Positions 17,765 through 26,639 of a stretch of DNA of 64,000 bases are shown here, in pieces. The DNA is from Microbacterium hydrocarbonoxydans (GTDB lineage Bacteria; Actinomycetota; Actinomycetes; Actinomycetales; Microbacteriaceae). Positions within the stretch are counted from its first letter, which is position 1. The number at the start of each line of letters is the position of its first letter. The notes below the pieces were generated by a model. That model had not been told where the DNA came from. It saw only the letters and a list, made by a program, of their open reading frames with translations, and did no database searches. The stretch covers positions 2,604,001-2,668,000 of the forward strand of contig NZ_FNSQ01000005.1 of the NCBI RefSeq assembly GCF_900105205.1, in the 5' to 3' direction. Made by a program: the position numbers and the translations under genes.

Positions 17765-19095
17765 GCATCACCTTCGTTCCCACGCCGCAGGTCCCCGCAC
17801 AGGATGCGTCGGTCGATCATCAGATCCAGGCGATCGTCTCCGGCGCCTCGACGGACAGCACCTGCACCACCGACCTCGCCGTCGGACCGTGGGACTTCGA
17901 CTCCCGGCCCGGCTACGGCCCCGGCTCATCGATGGGCGATGTCATCCCCACGGGTGCGCCTCGCCAGGGCGAGCTGCCGCAGGAGTACCGCGACGCCGGC
18001 GAGGAGGAGCTCGACGAGCGGATCCGCGCGGCCAAGGCGACCCTCGGCGATCGGGTCGTCGTCCTCGGCCACTTCTACCAGCGCGAGGAGGTGGTGCGGC
18101 ACGCCGACTATGTGGGCGACTCGTTCCAGCTGGCGACGGCAGCCAAGGAACGGACGGATGCCGAGGCGATCGTGTTCTGCGGCGTGCACTTCATGGCGGA
18201 GACCGCGGACCTGCTCTCGGGGCCCGACCAGGCCGTGATCCTGCCGAACCTCGCGGCGGGATGCTCGATGGCCGACATGGCCGACATCGACCAGGTCGAG
18301 GACTGCTGGGAGCAGCTCGCAGACGTCCTCGGAGACCTCGAGGCGAAGGACGAGGACGGCCGAGTGCCGGTGATCCCTGTGACGTACATGAACTCGTCCG
18401 CTGCGATCAAAGGCTTCGTCGGCAGGCACGGCGGGATCGTCTGCACCTCCTCCAACGCTGAGACGGTGCTCGAGTGGGCGTTCGAGCGCGGCCGCCGCGT
18501 GCTGTTCTTCCCCGACCAGCACCTCGGACGCAACACCGCGAAGGCGATGGGCGTCCCGCTCGAGCAGATGCCGATGTGGAACCCGCGCAGGGCACTGGGC
18601 GGATCGAGCGCCGCCGAGCTCGTGGACTCCCGCGTCATCCTGTGGCACGGCTTCTGCTCGGTGCATCGCCGCTTCTCAGTGGCTCAGATCGACCTGGCCC
18701 GCGCCGAGCACCCCGGCGTGCGGGTCATCGTGCACCCCGAGTGCCCGATGGAGGTCGTGGATGCCGCAGACGAGGCCGGCTCGACGGACTACATCCGCCG
18801 CGCCATCGCCGCCGCGGAGACCCCGACGACCTTTGCGATCGGCACGGAGATCAACCTGGTGCGCCGGCTCGCGGCGCAGTTCCCGCAGCACGAGATCTTC
18901 TGCCTCGACCCGGTCGTGTGCCCGTGCTCGACGATGTACCGCATCCATCCGGGATACCTCGCCTGGGTGCTCGAAGAACTGGTCGCCGGTCGTACGCCGA
19001 ATCGCATCACGGTGACGGCCGACGTCGCCGATCCCGCTCGACTGGCACTGGAGCGGATGCTCGCGGCGAAGCCGCCCGTGGCGGTGAGCGCCTGA
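17761..19095 (+). CDS. nadA: Quinolinate synthase
   Basis: A 444-residue NadA that condenses iminoaspartate with dihydroxyacetone phosphate to quinolinate, using a [4Fe-4S] cluster. The ATG overlaps the nrtR stop (ATGA). About 85 N-terminal residues precede the conserved start of the fold (VVVLGHFYQREEVV); this extension is usual in actinobacterial NadA. Candidate cluster cysteines are Cys140 in FCGVHFMAET, the one in GGIVCTSSNAE and one in DPVVCPCSTMYRIHP. The oxygen-sensitive cluster fits the presence of a cysteine desulfurase gene three genes downstream in the same operon. Confidence 0.97.
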   Translation: MSITFVPTPQVPAQDASVDHQIQAIVSGASTDSTCTTDLAVGPWDFDSRPGYGPGSSMGDVIPTGAPRQGELPQEYRDAGEEELDERIRAAKATLGDRVVVLGHFYQREEVVRHADYVGDSFQLATAAKERTDAEAIVFCGVHFMAETADLLSGPDQAVILPNLAAGCSMADMADIDQVEDCWEQLADVLGDLEAKDEDGRVPVIPVTYMNSSAAIKGFVGRHGGIVCTSSNAETVLEWAFERGRRVLFFPDQHLGRNTAKAMGVPLEQMPMWNPRRALGGSSAAELVDSRVILWHGFCSVHRRFSVAQIDLARAEHPGVRVIVHPECPMEVVDAADEAGSTDYIRRAIAAAETPTTFAIGTEINLVRRLAAQFPQHEIFCLDPVVCPCSTMYRIHPGYLAWVLEELVAGRTPNRITVTADVADPARLALERMLAAKPPVAVSA

Positions 19096-20606
19096 TGGAC
19101 GTCGTCGTCGTCGGCTCCGGGATCGCCGGGCTCACGGCGGCGCTGCATGCCTCGGAGGCGGGGCACGCGGTCACCGTGGTGACGAAGGGCGCACTGGGAG
19201 ACGGATGCACCGGCCTCGCACAGGGCGGCGTCGCCGGGATCTACGGCACCGGCGACTCCGCCACGCAGCACGCCGCCGACACGATGACCGCCGGCGCCGG
19301 GCTGTCAGAGGCGGCGGCGGTCGACGTGCTGGTGCGCAGCGCCGGGGAGCGGATCGCCGAGCTGATCACCCGGGGCGTGGCATTCGACCGGTCTCCGACC
19401 GGAGAGCTGCTGCTCGGGCGGGAGGCCGCGCACAGCCATGCGCGGATCGTGCACACCGGCGGGGATGCGACGGGGGCGGCGATCGCCCACGCGTTGGTCG
19501 CGGCCGTCCGTCGGTCGCGCATCACCGTGCGGGAGCACGCGTTCCTGCTCGACCTCATCGTGCAGGACGGAATCGTCCGGGCCATCCGCAGCCTCACCGC
19601 CGGCGCGGAGTCCGAGCTCTCGGCCGATGCCGTGATCCTCGCCACCGGCGGGGCAGGTCACCTCTACGCCCACACCACGAACCCCGCCGGCGCCACAGGG
19701 GACGGCATCGCGGCAGCTCTGCGCGCGGGCGCCGCGGTCGCGGACCTGGAGTTCGTGCAGTTCCACCCGACGATCCTCGCGGAGGGACCGGCGTTCCTCG
19801 TGTCGGAGGCGGTCCGCGGCGAGGGAGCCACGCTGCTCGACGCCGACGGCCGGCGTTTCGTCTTCGACAGCCACCCGGACGGCGAGCTGGCACCTCGCGA
19901 CGTGGTGTCGCGAGCGATCGCCAGGCAGGCCGCCGTCCAGGGGTCCGCCGTGCGGTTGGATGCCACGATGCTCGGCGCGACGACTCTCGCACGGCGTTTC
20001 CCCACGATCGATCGGGTGACTCGCGAACGCGGTTTCGACTGGGCCGCGCAGCCGATCCCGGTGACGCCCGCCGCACACTATCTGATGGGCGGCGTCGTCA
20101 CCGACCTCGACGGGCGCTCCACGGTCCCGGGGCTCTACGCGGTCGGAGAGGTCGCGCGCACCGGCGTGCACGGAGCCAATCGTCTCGCATCGAACTCGCT
20201 CCTGGAGGGCGCCGTCTTCGGCGCTCGAGCGGCCGCAGCACTCGACAGCCCCTGGCCGCACCGGCCGCACGCAGCCGGGCAGACCTCGCCCTTCGACAGC
20301 AGCGCCAGCCACAGCGTCGCCGGTCGTCCGGATGCCGGTCCCACCCCCTTCCACCGCGCAGCCCTGCAGCAGCTGATGTGGGACGAGGTCGGACTCCTCC
20401 GTTCCGACGAAGGTCTCGGGCGCGCACTCGACGCCCTCCGCCGGTGGAGCGCCATGCCGCGGGACCCCCAGACGGTACCCGACCACGAGGACGCGAACCT
20501 CCTGCTCCTCGCCACCGCGACCGCATCCGCCGCCCTCGCCCGCACCGACTCCGTCGGCGCCCACTTCCGCGACCCCCTCGCCTCGCCCGTTCTGGAGACC
20601 GTCTGA
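19095..20606 (+). CDS. nadB: L-aspartate oxidase
   Basis: A 503-residue FAD enzyme converting L-aspartate to iminoaspartate, the NadA substrate. Visible features are the N-terminal dinucleotide fold VVGSGIAGLTAALHAS, the conserved GDATGAAIAHAL, ILATGGAGHLYAHTTNP, VQFHPT, and HGANRLASNSLLEGAVFG near the FAD site. The start ATG shares one base with the nadA stop (TGATG), indicating translational coupling. The C-terminal helical domain (after about residue 410) is somewhat short but present. Confidence 0.97.
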   Translation: MDVVVVGSGIAGLTAALHASEAGHAVTVVTKGALGDGCTGLAQGGVAGIYGTGDSATQHAADTMTAGAGLSEAAAVDVLVRSAGERIAELITRGVAFDRSPTGELLLGREAAHSHARIVHTGGDATGAAIAHALVAAVRRSRITVREHAFLLDLIVQDGIVRAIRSLTAGAESELSADAVILATGGAGHLYAHTTNPAGATGDGIAAALRAGAAVADLEFVQFHPTILAEGPAFLVSEAVRGEGATLLDADGRRFVFDSHPDGELAPRDVVSRAIARQAAVQGSAVRLDATMLGATTLARRFPTIDRVTRERGFDWAAQPIPVTPAAHYLMGGVVTDLDGRSTVPGLYAVGEVARTGVHGANRLASNSLLEGAVFGARAAAALDSPWPHRPHAAGQTSPFDSSASHSVAGRPDAGPTPFHRAALQQLMWDEVGLLRSDEGLGRALDALRRWSAMPRDPQTVPDHEDANLLLLATATASAALARTDSVGAHFRDPLASPVLETV

Positions 20607-21457
20607 TGCTCACTCCCGCCCTGCTCACCCGTGTCGTCGGCGCAGCTCTCGAAGAGGATGCCCCCTGGGGCGACCTCACCAGCACGACCCTGCTCACGGC
20701 AGAGTCCACCGCGACGGCCGACCTGGTCGCCCGCGAACCAGGCGTCTTCAGTGGCGGCGATGTCTTCACCACGGCCTTCGCGCTCACCGATCCGTCGCTC
20801 GTCGTGGACGTGCACGTCGGCGACGGCGATGTCTTCTCGCCCGGAGACGTGCTCGCGTCGGTGTCGGGCGCTGCCCGCGGCATCCTCACGGCCGAGCGCG
20901 TCGCGCTGAACTTCACCCAGCGGATGAGCGGCATCGCCACGGTGACGGCGGCGTACGTCGACGCGGTACGCGGAAACCCCGCCCGCATCATCGACACCCG
21001 CAAGACCACGCCGGGGCTCCGCGCCTTCGAGCGGCACGCCGTGCTGTCAGGCGGCGGCCACAACCACCGGTACTCGCTGTCCGACGCGGTGATGGCCAAG
21101 GACAACCACCTCGAGGTGCTGCGCCGGTCAGGCGCTGACCTCGCCGTCGCACTACGAGACGCGCTGTCCCGCCTTCCCCACACGACGCACGTCGTCGTCG
21201 AGGTCGACCGGCTCGATCAGATCCCCGCGGTGCTCGACGGCGGTGCCCACACGGTGCTGCTCGACAACTTCAGCCTCGACGATCTGCGGGCCGGAGTCGC
21301 CCTGATCGGCGACCGCGCGACGACAGAGGCGTCCGGCGGCGTCAGCCTCGACACGGTCGCGGCGATCGCCGCAACCGGAGTCGATGTGATCTCCGTCGGG
21401 GCGCTGACCCACTCGGCCAGGGCACTCGACCTCGGCCTGGACGTGCGGGTCGACTGA
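20606..21457 (+). CDS. nadC: Nicotinate-nucleotide diphosphorylase (carboxylating)
   Basis: A 283-residue quinolinate phosphoribosyltransferase forming nicotinate mononucleotide. The start ATG overlaps the nadB stop by one base (TGATG). Characteristic motifs are APWGDLTSTTL near the N-terminus, ERVALNFTQRMSGIAT, RKTTPGLRAFER, the substrate loop GGHNHRYSLSDAVMAKDNHL, EVDRLDQ and the C-terminal GVDVISVGALTHS. Its length matches the family. Confidence 0.97.
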   Translation: MLTPALLTRVVGAALEEDAPWGDLTSTTLLTAESTATADLVAREPGVFSGGDVFTTAFALTDPSLVVDVHVGDGDVFSPGDVLASVSGAARGILTAERVALNFTQRMSGIATVTAAYVDAVRGNPARIIDTRKTTPGLRAFERHAVLSGGGHNHRYSLSDAVMAKDNHLEVLRRSGADLAVALRDALSRLPHTTHVVVEVDRLDQIPAVLDGGAHTVLLDNFSLDDLRAGVALIGDRATTEASGGVSLDTVAAIAATGVDVISVGALTHSARALDLGLDVRVD

Positions 21458-21459
21458 CC

Positions 21460-22599
21460 ATGCTCTACCTCGACCACGCCGCGACGGCACCGGTCCGCCC
21501 CGAGGTCCTCGAGGCGATGCGCCCCTTTCTCACCGACGTCTTCGGCAACCCGTCCAGCCGTCACACGGTCGGCGAGGCTGCGGCGAGCGCTCTCGACGAC
21601 GCCCGATCGCGCGTCGCCGCCGTGCTCGGGATGCGGTCGGGAGACGTGGTGTTCACGGCGGGAGGCACCGAGGCGAACAACCTGGCAGTGAAGGGCATCG
21701 TGCTCGCCGCCCTGTCCAGCGGTCGACGCCACCTCGCCGTCTCCCCCATCGAGCACGAGTCGATCCTCGAGTCGGCGGAGTATCTGCGGCGGTTCCACGG
21801 CGTCGAGGTGACCATGGTCGCGGTCGACGACGCCGGGCGGATCACCGTCGACGCGCTGCGGAGCGCGGTGCGCGACGACACGGCTCTGGTCGCGATCGGA
21901 CACGCCAACAACGAGATCGGCACCGTCCAGGACGTGACCGCCCTCGGGAGCGTCGCTCGCAGTGCGGGGGTACCCCTGCACGTCGACGCCGTGCAGTCGG
22001 CAGGATGGCTGCCCCTCGCGGGGCTCGGCGCGGATGCCATCGCCGTCGCGGGACACAAGGTGGGGGCCCCGAAGGGCATCGGCGCGCTGGCCGTCCGTGG
22101 ACGCGTGCCCCTCGAACCGCTTCTGCACGGCGGCGGTCAGGAACGCGGGCGACGCTCCGGCACCGAGAACGTGGCGGGAGCGGTGGCACTGGCCACGGCG
22201 CTCGAACTGGCAGAGTCCGAGCGCGCCGGCGTGAGCTCCCACATCGGAGCGTCGACGCAGCGGTTCATCGCCGGCGTCCTGAGCCTCGTGAACGAGGCCG
22301 CTCTCACCGGCGAACCGCTCGAAAGGCTCCCCGGCACGGCCAGCTTCACATTCGCCGGCGTGAGCGGCGAGGCCGTGCTCCTCGAACTCGAGCGGCGCGG
22401 AGTGGTGTCGTCCAGCGGGTCGGCATGCGCAGCGGGCAGTGACGATCCCTCGCATGTGCTCCTCGCCTGCGGTATCGACCCGCAGGTCGCCCAGACCTCC
22501 GTCCGCTTCACGTTCGGGCGCGAGCCGCTGCCGGCCGAACTCCCTGACCGACTCGCGCAGCTGGTCGCCGAGTCCGTGCGCGCCGTCGCCGGCCGGTGA
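21460..22599 (+). CDS. Cysteine desulfurase, NifS/IscS-like
   Basis: A 379-residue class V aminotransferase starting two bases after nadC. Lys200 in AGHKVGAPKGIG is the PLP lysine and Cys323 in SSSGSACAAGS is the persulfide cysteine. The family start is YLDHAATAPVRPEVLEAM, with GTEANNLA and HANNEIGT also present. Its place at the end of nadABC matches a recurring arrangement in which a dedicated desulfurase supplies sulfur for the NadA cluster (B. subtilis nifS/nadB is an analogous link). General Fe-S or tRNA thiolation use (like MnmA partners) cannot be excluded. Confidence 0.93.
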   Translation: MLYLDHAATAPVRPEVLEAMRPFLTDVFGNPSSRHTVGEAAASALDDARSRVAAVLGMRSGDVVFTAGGTEANNLAVKGIVLAALSSGRRHLAVSPIEHESILESAEYLRRFHGVEVTMVAVDDAGRITVDALRSAVRDDTALVAIGHANNEIGTVQDVTALGSVARSAGVPLHVDAVQSAGWLPLAGLGADAIAVAGHKVGAPKGIGALAVRGRVPLEPLLHGGGQERGRRSGTENVAGAVALATALELAESERAGVSSHIGASTQRFIAGVLSLVNEAALTGEPLERLPGTASFTFAGVSGEAVLLELERRGVVSSSGSACAAGSDDPSHVLLACGIDPQVAQTSVRFTFGREPLPAELPDRLAQLVAESVRAVAGR

Positions 22600-22636
22600 G
22601 GGATCCCGCCCCACGCACCGGCCATAGACTCGGCTG

Positions 22637-23584
22637 GTGACCGCCTCCGCCCCGATCGTGACCCTGATCGTCCCCGGCCGCGACATCGCCGGTTTCGCTC
22701 CGGCCGCACTCGACTCACTGCGGGCGCAGACCGAGACCCGCTGGCAGGCTCTCCTCGTCGACGACGGATCGACGGATGAGACCGGCTCGATCTTCGAGGC
22801 CGCCGCCGCATCCGATCCGCGGTTCCGCGCCTTCCGTCATGAGGCCTCACGGGGCTTGGGGGCCGCGCGCAACGCCGCCCTCGACCGGGTCGACAGCGAG
22901 CTGGTCGGTTTCCTCGACGGTGACGACGAGCTGACGCCCACGGCACTCGAACGCCTCGTCGGCACGCTCGCCGAGACAGGCAGCGACTTCGTCGCCGGTG
23001 CGTACGTGCGGTCGCGCTTCGACGGCGAGGGCTACGTGCCAGGACGCGTGCAGCCCTGGGTCGAGGCTGCCACATCGCCCGCACGGTTCGGCACGAGCAT
23101 CCTCGAGCACCCCCGCGCGAGCGCGAACATCGTGGCCTGGTCGAAGGTCAGCCGCACCGACCTGTGGAGCGACCTGAGATTCCCTGAGGGCGTGGCCTAC
23201 GAGGACCAGGTCGTCGCGCAGCTCATGTACACGAGAGCTCGCGCCTTCGACGTCATCCCCGACACCGTGGTCCGCTGGCGTCTGCGCGCCGACGGCACCT
23301 CCATCACGCAGGGGCGCGCGCAGCTGCCCGTCCTCCGCGACTACCTTCGGGCCCTGCGCGGCGGTATCCGCGTCTTGCACGAGGCCGGTGCGCACGCGGC
23401 TGTCGCGGCACGACTCGAGCTCATCCTGGCGATGGACGTGCCGCCGCTGGTCGAGATCGCCGCCACTCATCCCGATCCCGACTACGCGGCCGAGGTGTCG
23501 GCGTTCACCTCCGAGCTCGAGGCGCTGCCCGAGTACGCCGACGCCCGACCGGACCCGACGCTCACGGCGGGCCTTGCGTGGTGA
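22637..23584 (+). CDS. Glycosyltransferase family 2
   Basis: A 315-residue GT-A fold glycosyltransferase. GTG 22637 has no ribosome site, but TAGACT (22625-22630) ends exactly six bases before it, as expected for a leaderless message. Motifs are VTLIVPGRD at the start of the nucleotide-binding fold, LLVDDGSTDETG, RGLGAARNAALD and the metal-binding FLDGDDELTP. No membrane helix is seen. It probably transfers a sugar to a surface polymer such as teichoic acid or a capsule component. The acceptor is unknown, and it is not inside a recognisable polysaccharide cluster. Confidence 0.88.
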   Translation: MTASAPIVTLIVPGRDIAGFAPAALDSLRAQTETRWQALLVDDGSTDETGSIFEAAAASDPRFRAFRHEASRGLGAARNAALDRVDSELVGFLDGDDELTPTALERLVGTLAETGSDFVAGAYVRSRFDGEGYVPGRVQPWVEAATSPARFGTSILEHPRASANIVAWSKVSRTDLWSDLRFPEGVAYEDQVVAQLMYTRARAFDVIPDTVVRWRLRADGTSITQGRAQLPVLRDYLRALRGGIRVLHEAGAHAAVAARLELILAMDVPPLVEIAATHPDPDYAAEVSAFTSELEALPEYADARPDPTLTAGLAW

Positions 23585-23604
23585 GCACGCCCGACAGGAG
23601 ACCC

Positions 23605-24390
23605 ATGGACGACTACCTCGACGACTATCTCGCCGAACTCTTCTCCCTCCGCGGCCGCACGGCCGTCGTCACCGGCGGCAGCTCCGGCATCGGACGCGGC
23701 ATCGCCACCGCACTCGCCCGCGCCGGCGCGGCGACCGTCATCGTCGCGAGAGGCGAGGAGCGGATCGCATCCACCGTCGCCGAGCTGACGGACGCGGGAT
23801 GCCGGGCGGCCGGCGTCGTGGGCGACCTCGGCTCGCGCGCCGGCATCCGCGCCGTCGCCGAGGCCGCTGCTGTGCCTTTCGGCGAACCGGACATCCTGGT
23901 GAACTCCGCGGGGATCAACATCCGCCCCTCCTTCACCGACATCACCGAGGAGGACTGGGATGCGACCATGACCGTGAACGCGCTTGCACCGTTCCTGCTC
24001 GGCCAGCGCTATGCGGTCGGGATGGCCGAGCGCGGCTTCGGACGGCTGATCCACATCAGCTCGCAGCAGGCGCACCGCGCCTTCGTCGGCAGCGGTGTCT
24101 ACGGGGCCTCGAAGGGTGCGGTCGAATCCCTGATGCGCTCCGAAGCCGAGGCCTGGGGCGGCACCGGAGTCACGAGCAACACGCTGGTCCCCGGTTTCGT
24201 GCTCACGCCCCTCAACGCGCGCCTGCAGGAGGACCCCGCTCAGATCGCCGCCCTCGCTGCGCGGACGATGATCGGCCGCAACGGTCTCCCCGAAGACTTC
24301 GCCGCAGCGGCCGTCTTCCTGGCGGGCAGCGGTTCGGGCTATGTGACCGGGCAGTCCCTGTTCATCGACGGTGGGATGTCGGTGCATTGA
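23605..24390 (+). CDS. Short-chain dehydrogenase/reductase
   Basis: A 261-residue classical SDR. ATG 23605 is preferred because AGGAGA precedes it; a GTG at 23578 overlapping the glycosyltransferase gene is the alternative. Motifs are TGGSSGIGRGIA (NAD(P) binding), NSAGIN, the active-site Ser in HISSQQAHRAF and the YGASK catalytic Tyr/Lys, ending PGFVLTPLN and GQSLFIDGGMSVH. The layout resembles gluconate 5-dehydrogenase or 3-oxoacyl-ACP-reductase-like enzymes; the substrate is not assignable. It is close behind the GT2 gene. Confidence 0.9.
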   Translation: MDDYLDDYLAELFSLRGRTAVVTGGSSGIGRGIATALARAGAATVIVARGEERIASTVAELTDAGCRAAGVVGDLGSRAGIRAVAEAAAVPFGEPDILVNSAGINIRPSFTDITEEDWDATMTVNALAPFLLGQRYAVGMAERGFGRLIHISSQQAHRAFVGSGVYGASKGAVESLMRSEAEAWGGTGVTSNTLVPGFVLTPLNARLQEDPAQIAALAARTMIGRNGLPEDFAAAAVFLAGSGSGYVTGQSLFIDGGMSVH

Positions 24391-24428
24391 GCCGGGGGCA
24401 CTGAGCCAGGCGAACTGGCCCCGGCTCA
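24388..24428. terminator. Bidirectional terminator overlapping both stop codons
   Basis: TGAGCCGGGG (24388-24397) and CCCCGGCTCA (24419-24428) are perfect complements, with an inner GCCAG / CTGGC stem. The first three bases are the SDR stop codon and the last three are the stop of the convergent ABC exporter, so one hairpin serves both genes. Confidence 0.8.
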
Positions 24429-26471
24429 CGGCTCAGCCGGGTACACCCGATCGTCGGTGCGGGGCGCGTCGAGCAGCGGCACCGGGGCGGTGAGGGTCGC
24501 CACGGCATCCGCTCCCGCAGAGTCCTCGGGAGCCTGGTCGGCCCGGCGGTGGGCGAGCGCCGCGCCGACGCGGCCGGTCACCGCCTCCTCGATGACAGCC
24601 TCGGTCTCGATGACCCTGGTGGCCGCGACCTGCTGCGCGGCGAGCTCGGCATACAGCCCGCCGCGGGCGAGGAGCTCGGCATGCGTGCCCGATTCGACGA
24701 TCTCCCCCGCTTCGAGGACATGGATGACGTCGGCGCCGATCACGGTCGACAGCCGATGCGCGATGGTCAGCGTCGTGCGCCCCTTGGCCGCCTCGTCGAG
24801 GGCCTCCTGCACGACACGCTCTGACACGGTGTCGAGAGCAGAGGTGGCCTCGTCGAGCAGGAGCACCGGCGGGTCCTTCAACAGCACCCTGGCGATCGCG
24901 ATCCGCTGTTTCTCGCCACCCGAGAGGCGGTAGCCGCGCTCTCCGACGATCGTGTCGTAGCCGTCCTCGAATCCGGCGATGATGTGGTGGATGTTCGCCG
25001 CCGTGCATGCGGCGATCAGCTCGTCCTCCGTTGCGCCCGGACGCGCGTACAGCAGGTTCTCGCGGATCGTCGCGTGGAAGAGGTACGTCTCCTGCGAGAC
25101 GATGCCGACCTGGTCGATGATCGACTCCTGAGTCAGTGTGCGCACGTCCGCACCGGCGAAGAGCACCGCGCCGCCGTGCGCCTCGTACAGCCGCGGGGCG
25201 AGGTAGAGGACGGTCGTCTTGCCGGCGCCCGAGGGTCCGACGAAGGCGACGTGCTGACCGGGCTCCGCCACGAACGAGACGCCCTGCAGAGTGGGACGTG
25301 CGTCAGCCGCCGCATCGGGATACCGGAACACCACATCGGCGAACTCGATGCGCCCGAGCGGGCCGGGAGCCTCAGCGACGGTGATCGCGTCCGGCGCGTC
25401 CTGGATCTCGGGCACGAGGTCGAGGTACTCGAAGATGCGCGCGAACAGTGCGGACGAGGTCTGCAGGTCGAGCGAGACACGCATGAGGCCCATCAGCGGC
25501 TGCAGCAGGCGAGCCTGCACGGTGGTGAACGCGACGACGGTCCCGGCGGTGATCGCTCCCGTGCCTCCGGCGATCAGGTAGCCGGACACGAGGTAGATCA
25601 CGGCAGGCACGCTGGCCATCAGCACCTGGACGACCGCGAAGAATCCCTGACCGCTCATGGCCCGACGCACCTGGAGGGTCACCTGGTTGCGGTTCTCGGC
25701 CTGATAGCGCTGCGACTCGGTGCGCTGCCGGTTGAACGCCTTGGAGAGCAGCATCCCCGACACGCTCAGCGTCTCCTGCGTGATGGAGGTGAGCTCGGAC
25801 AGCGACTCCTGCGTCTCGCCGGCGATCCGCGCCCGCACCTGTCCGACCTTGCGCTGCACCACGATGAGGAACGGCATGAGGAACACGGCGATCAGAGTCA
25901 GCCGCCAGTCGATCAGGATCATCGCGACGAGCGAGGCGATGACGGTGACGACGTTGCCGAGGATGCTGGTGACCGTGTTCGTCAGCACGCCGGAGACCCC
26001 GCCGACGTCGTTCTGCAGCCGCGATTGGATGACGCCGGTCTTGGTCCGCGTGAAGAAGCCGAGCTCCATCGCCTGCAGATGCTCGAACAGCCGGACCCGG
26101 AGGTCGCCCGTGACGCTGTTGCCGACGGTCGAGGTCAACCACGTCTGCGCGACTCCGAGCACCGCCGAGAAGAGGAAGAGGCCGACCATCGCCGAGACCA
26201 GCCAGAGCAGCAGCTGCAACTGCGGACCTCCGCCGTCGACCGGGAAGAGGGCGTCGTCGAAGATGCGCTGGACGATCAGCGGCGGGATGACCGCGATGCC
26301 CGCGCCGATCACGACGAGCACCCCCGTCCAGAAGATGCGCCAGCGGTAGGGGCGGAACAGGGAGACGACCCTCGAACCGAGTCCGGTGATCCGCGGCGCC
26401 TCGGCGTTGAGCCGTCGCTGCGCGTTCTCGTCCACGCCGCGGAATCCGCCGCGCCCGCCCACCATGCTCAT
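24426..26471 (-). CDS. ABC exporter, fused membrane and ATPase domains (MsbA/LmrA type)
   Basis: A 681-residue half-transporter. An N-terminal cytosolic stretch of about 40 residues precedes six membrane helices (to about residue 330). The ATPase has Walker A GPSGAGKTTVLYLAPRL, signature LSGGEKQRIAIARVLL, Walker B VLLLDEATSALD and the H-loop AHRLSTV. The C-terminal ~60 residues are an unusual acidic and Ala-rich tail. ATG 26471 is leaderless-type: TACGCT (26478-26483) ends six bases before it. It probably exports drugs or lipids as a homodimer. The divergent MFS exporter shares a repeated promoter motif with it, suggesting joint control. Confidence 0.93.
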   Translation of the reverse strand: MSMVGGRGGFRGVDENAQRRLNAEAPRITGLGSRVVSLFRPYRWRIFWTGVLVVIGAGIAVIPPLIVQRIFDDALFPVDGGGPQLQLLLWLVSAMVGLFLFSAVLGVAQTWLTSTVGNSVTGDLRVRLFEHLQAMELGFFTRTKTGVIQSRLQNDVGGVSGVLTNTVTSILGNVVTVIASLVAMILIDWRLTLIAVFLMPFLIVVQRKVGQVRARIAGETQESLSELTSITQETLSVSGMLLSKAFNRQRTESQRYQAENRNQVTLQVRRAMSGQGFFAVVQVLMASVPAVIYLVSGYLIAGGTGAITAGTVVAFTTVQARLLQPLMGLMRVSLDLQTSSALFARIFEYLDLVPEIQDAPDAITVAEAPGPLGRIEFADVVFRYPDAAADARPTLQGVSFVAEPGQHVAFVGPSGAGKTTVLYLAPRLYEAHGGAVLFAGADVRTLTQESIIDQVGIVSQETYLFHATIRENLLYARPGATEDELIAACTAANIHHIIAGFEDGYDTIVGERGYRLSGGEKQRIAIARVLLKDPPVLLLDEATSALDTVSERVVQEALDEAAKGRTTLTIAHRLSTVIGADVIHVLEAGEIVESGTHAELLARGGLYAELAAQQVAATRVIETEAVIEEAVTGRVGAALAHRRADQAPEDSAGADAVATLTAPVPLLDAPRTDDRVYPAEP

Positions 26472-26500
26472 GTCGCCAGCGTAGTCACCGCAGCAGACAA

Positions 26501-26570
26501 GGGATCCGGACCTCGACCCTGACCGTCCGCTGTGAGCGGATTCGGTGGGATCCGGAATGAAATGTCCGGA
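26501..26570. promoter_or_regulatory. Divergent exporter promoters with repeated GGGATCCGGA
   Basis: GGGATCCGGA occurs at 26501-26510 and 26547-26556, and TCCGGA again at 26565-26570. With the exporter -10 boxes TACGCT at 26478-26483 (minus strand) and 26579-26584 (plus strand), each copy falls at or next to the -35 position of one promoter. A shared regulator binding both sites is a reasonable inference; GATCC cores are palindromic. Confidence 0.45.
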
Positions 26571-26639
26571 CCCGCCGTTACGCTGAATGGTCCCCGCGCA
26601 CTCGCGCAGTTCCTCCCTCTTCCGCGCCTAGGAGGCCGT

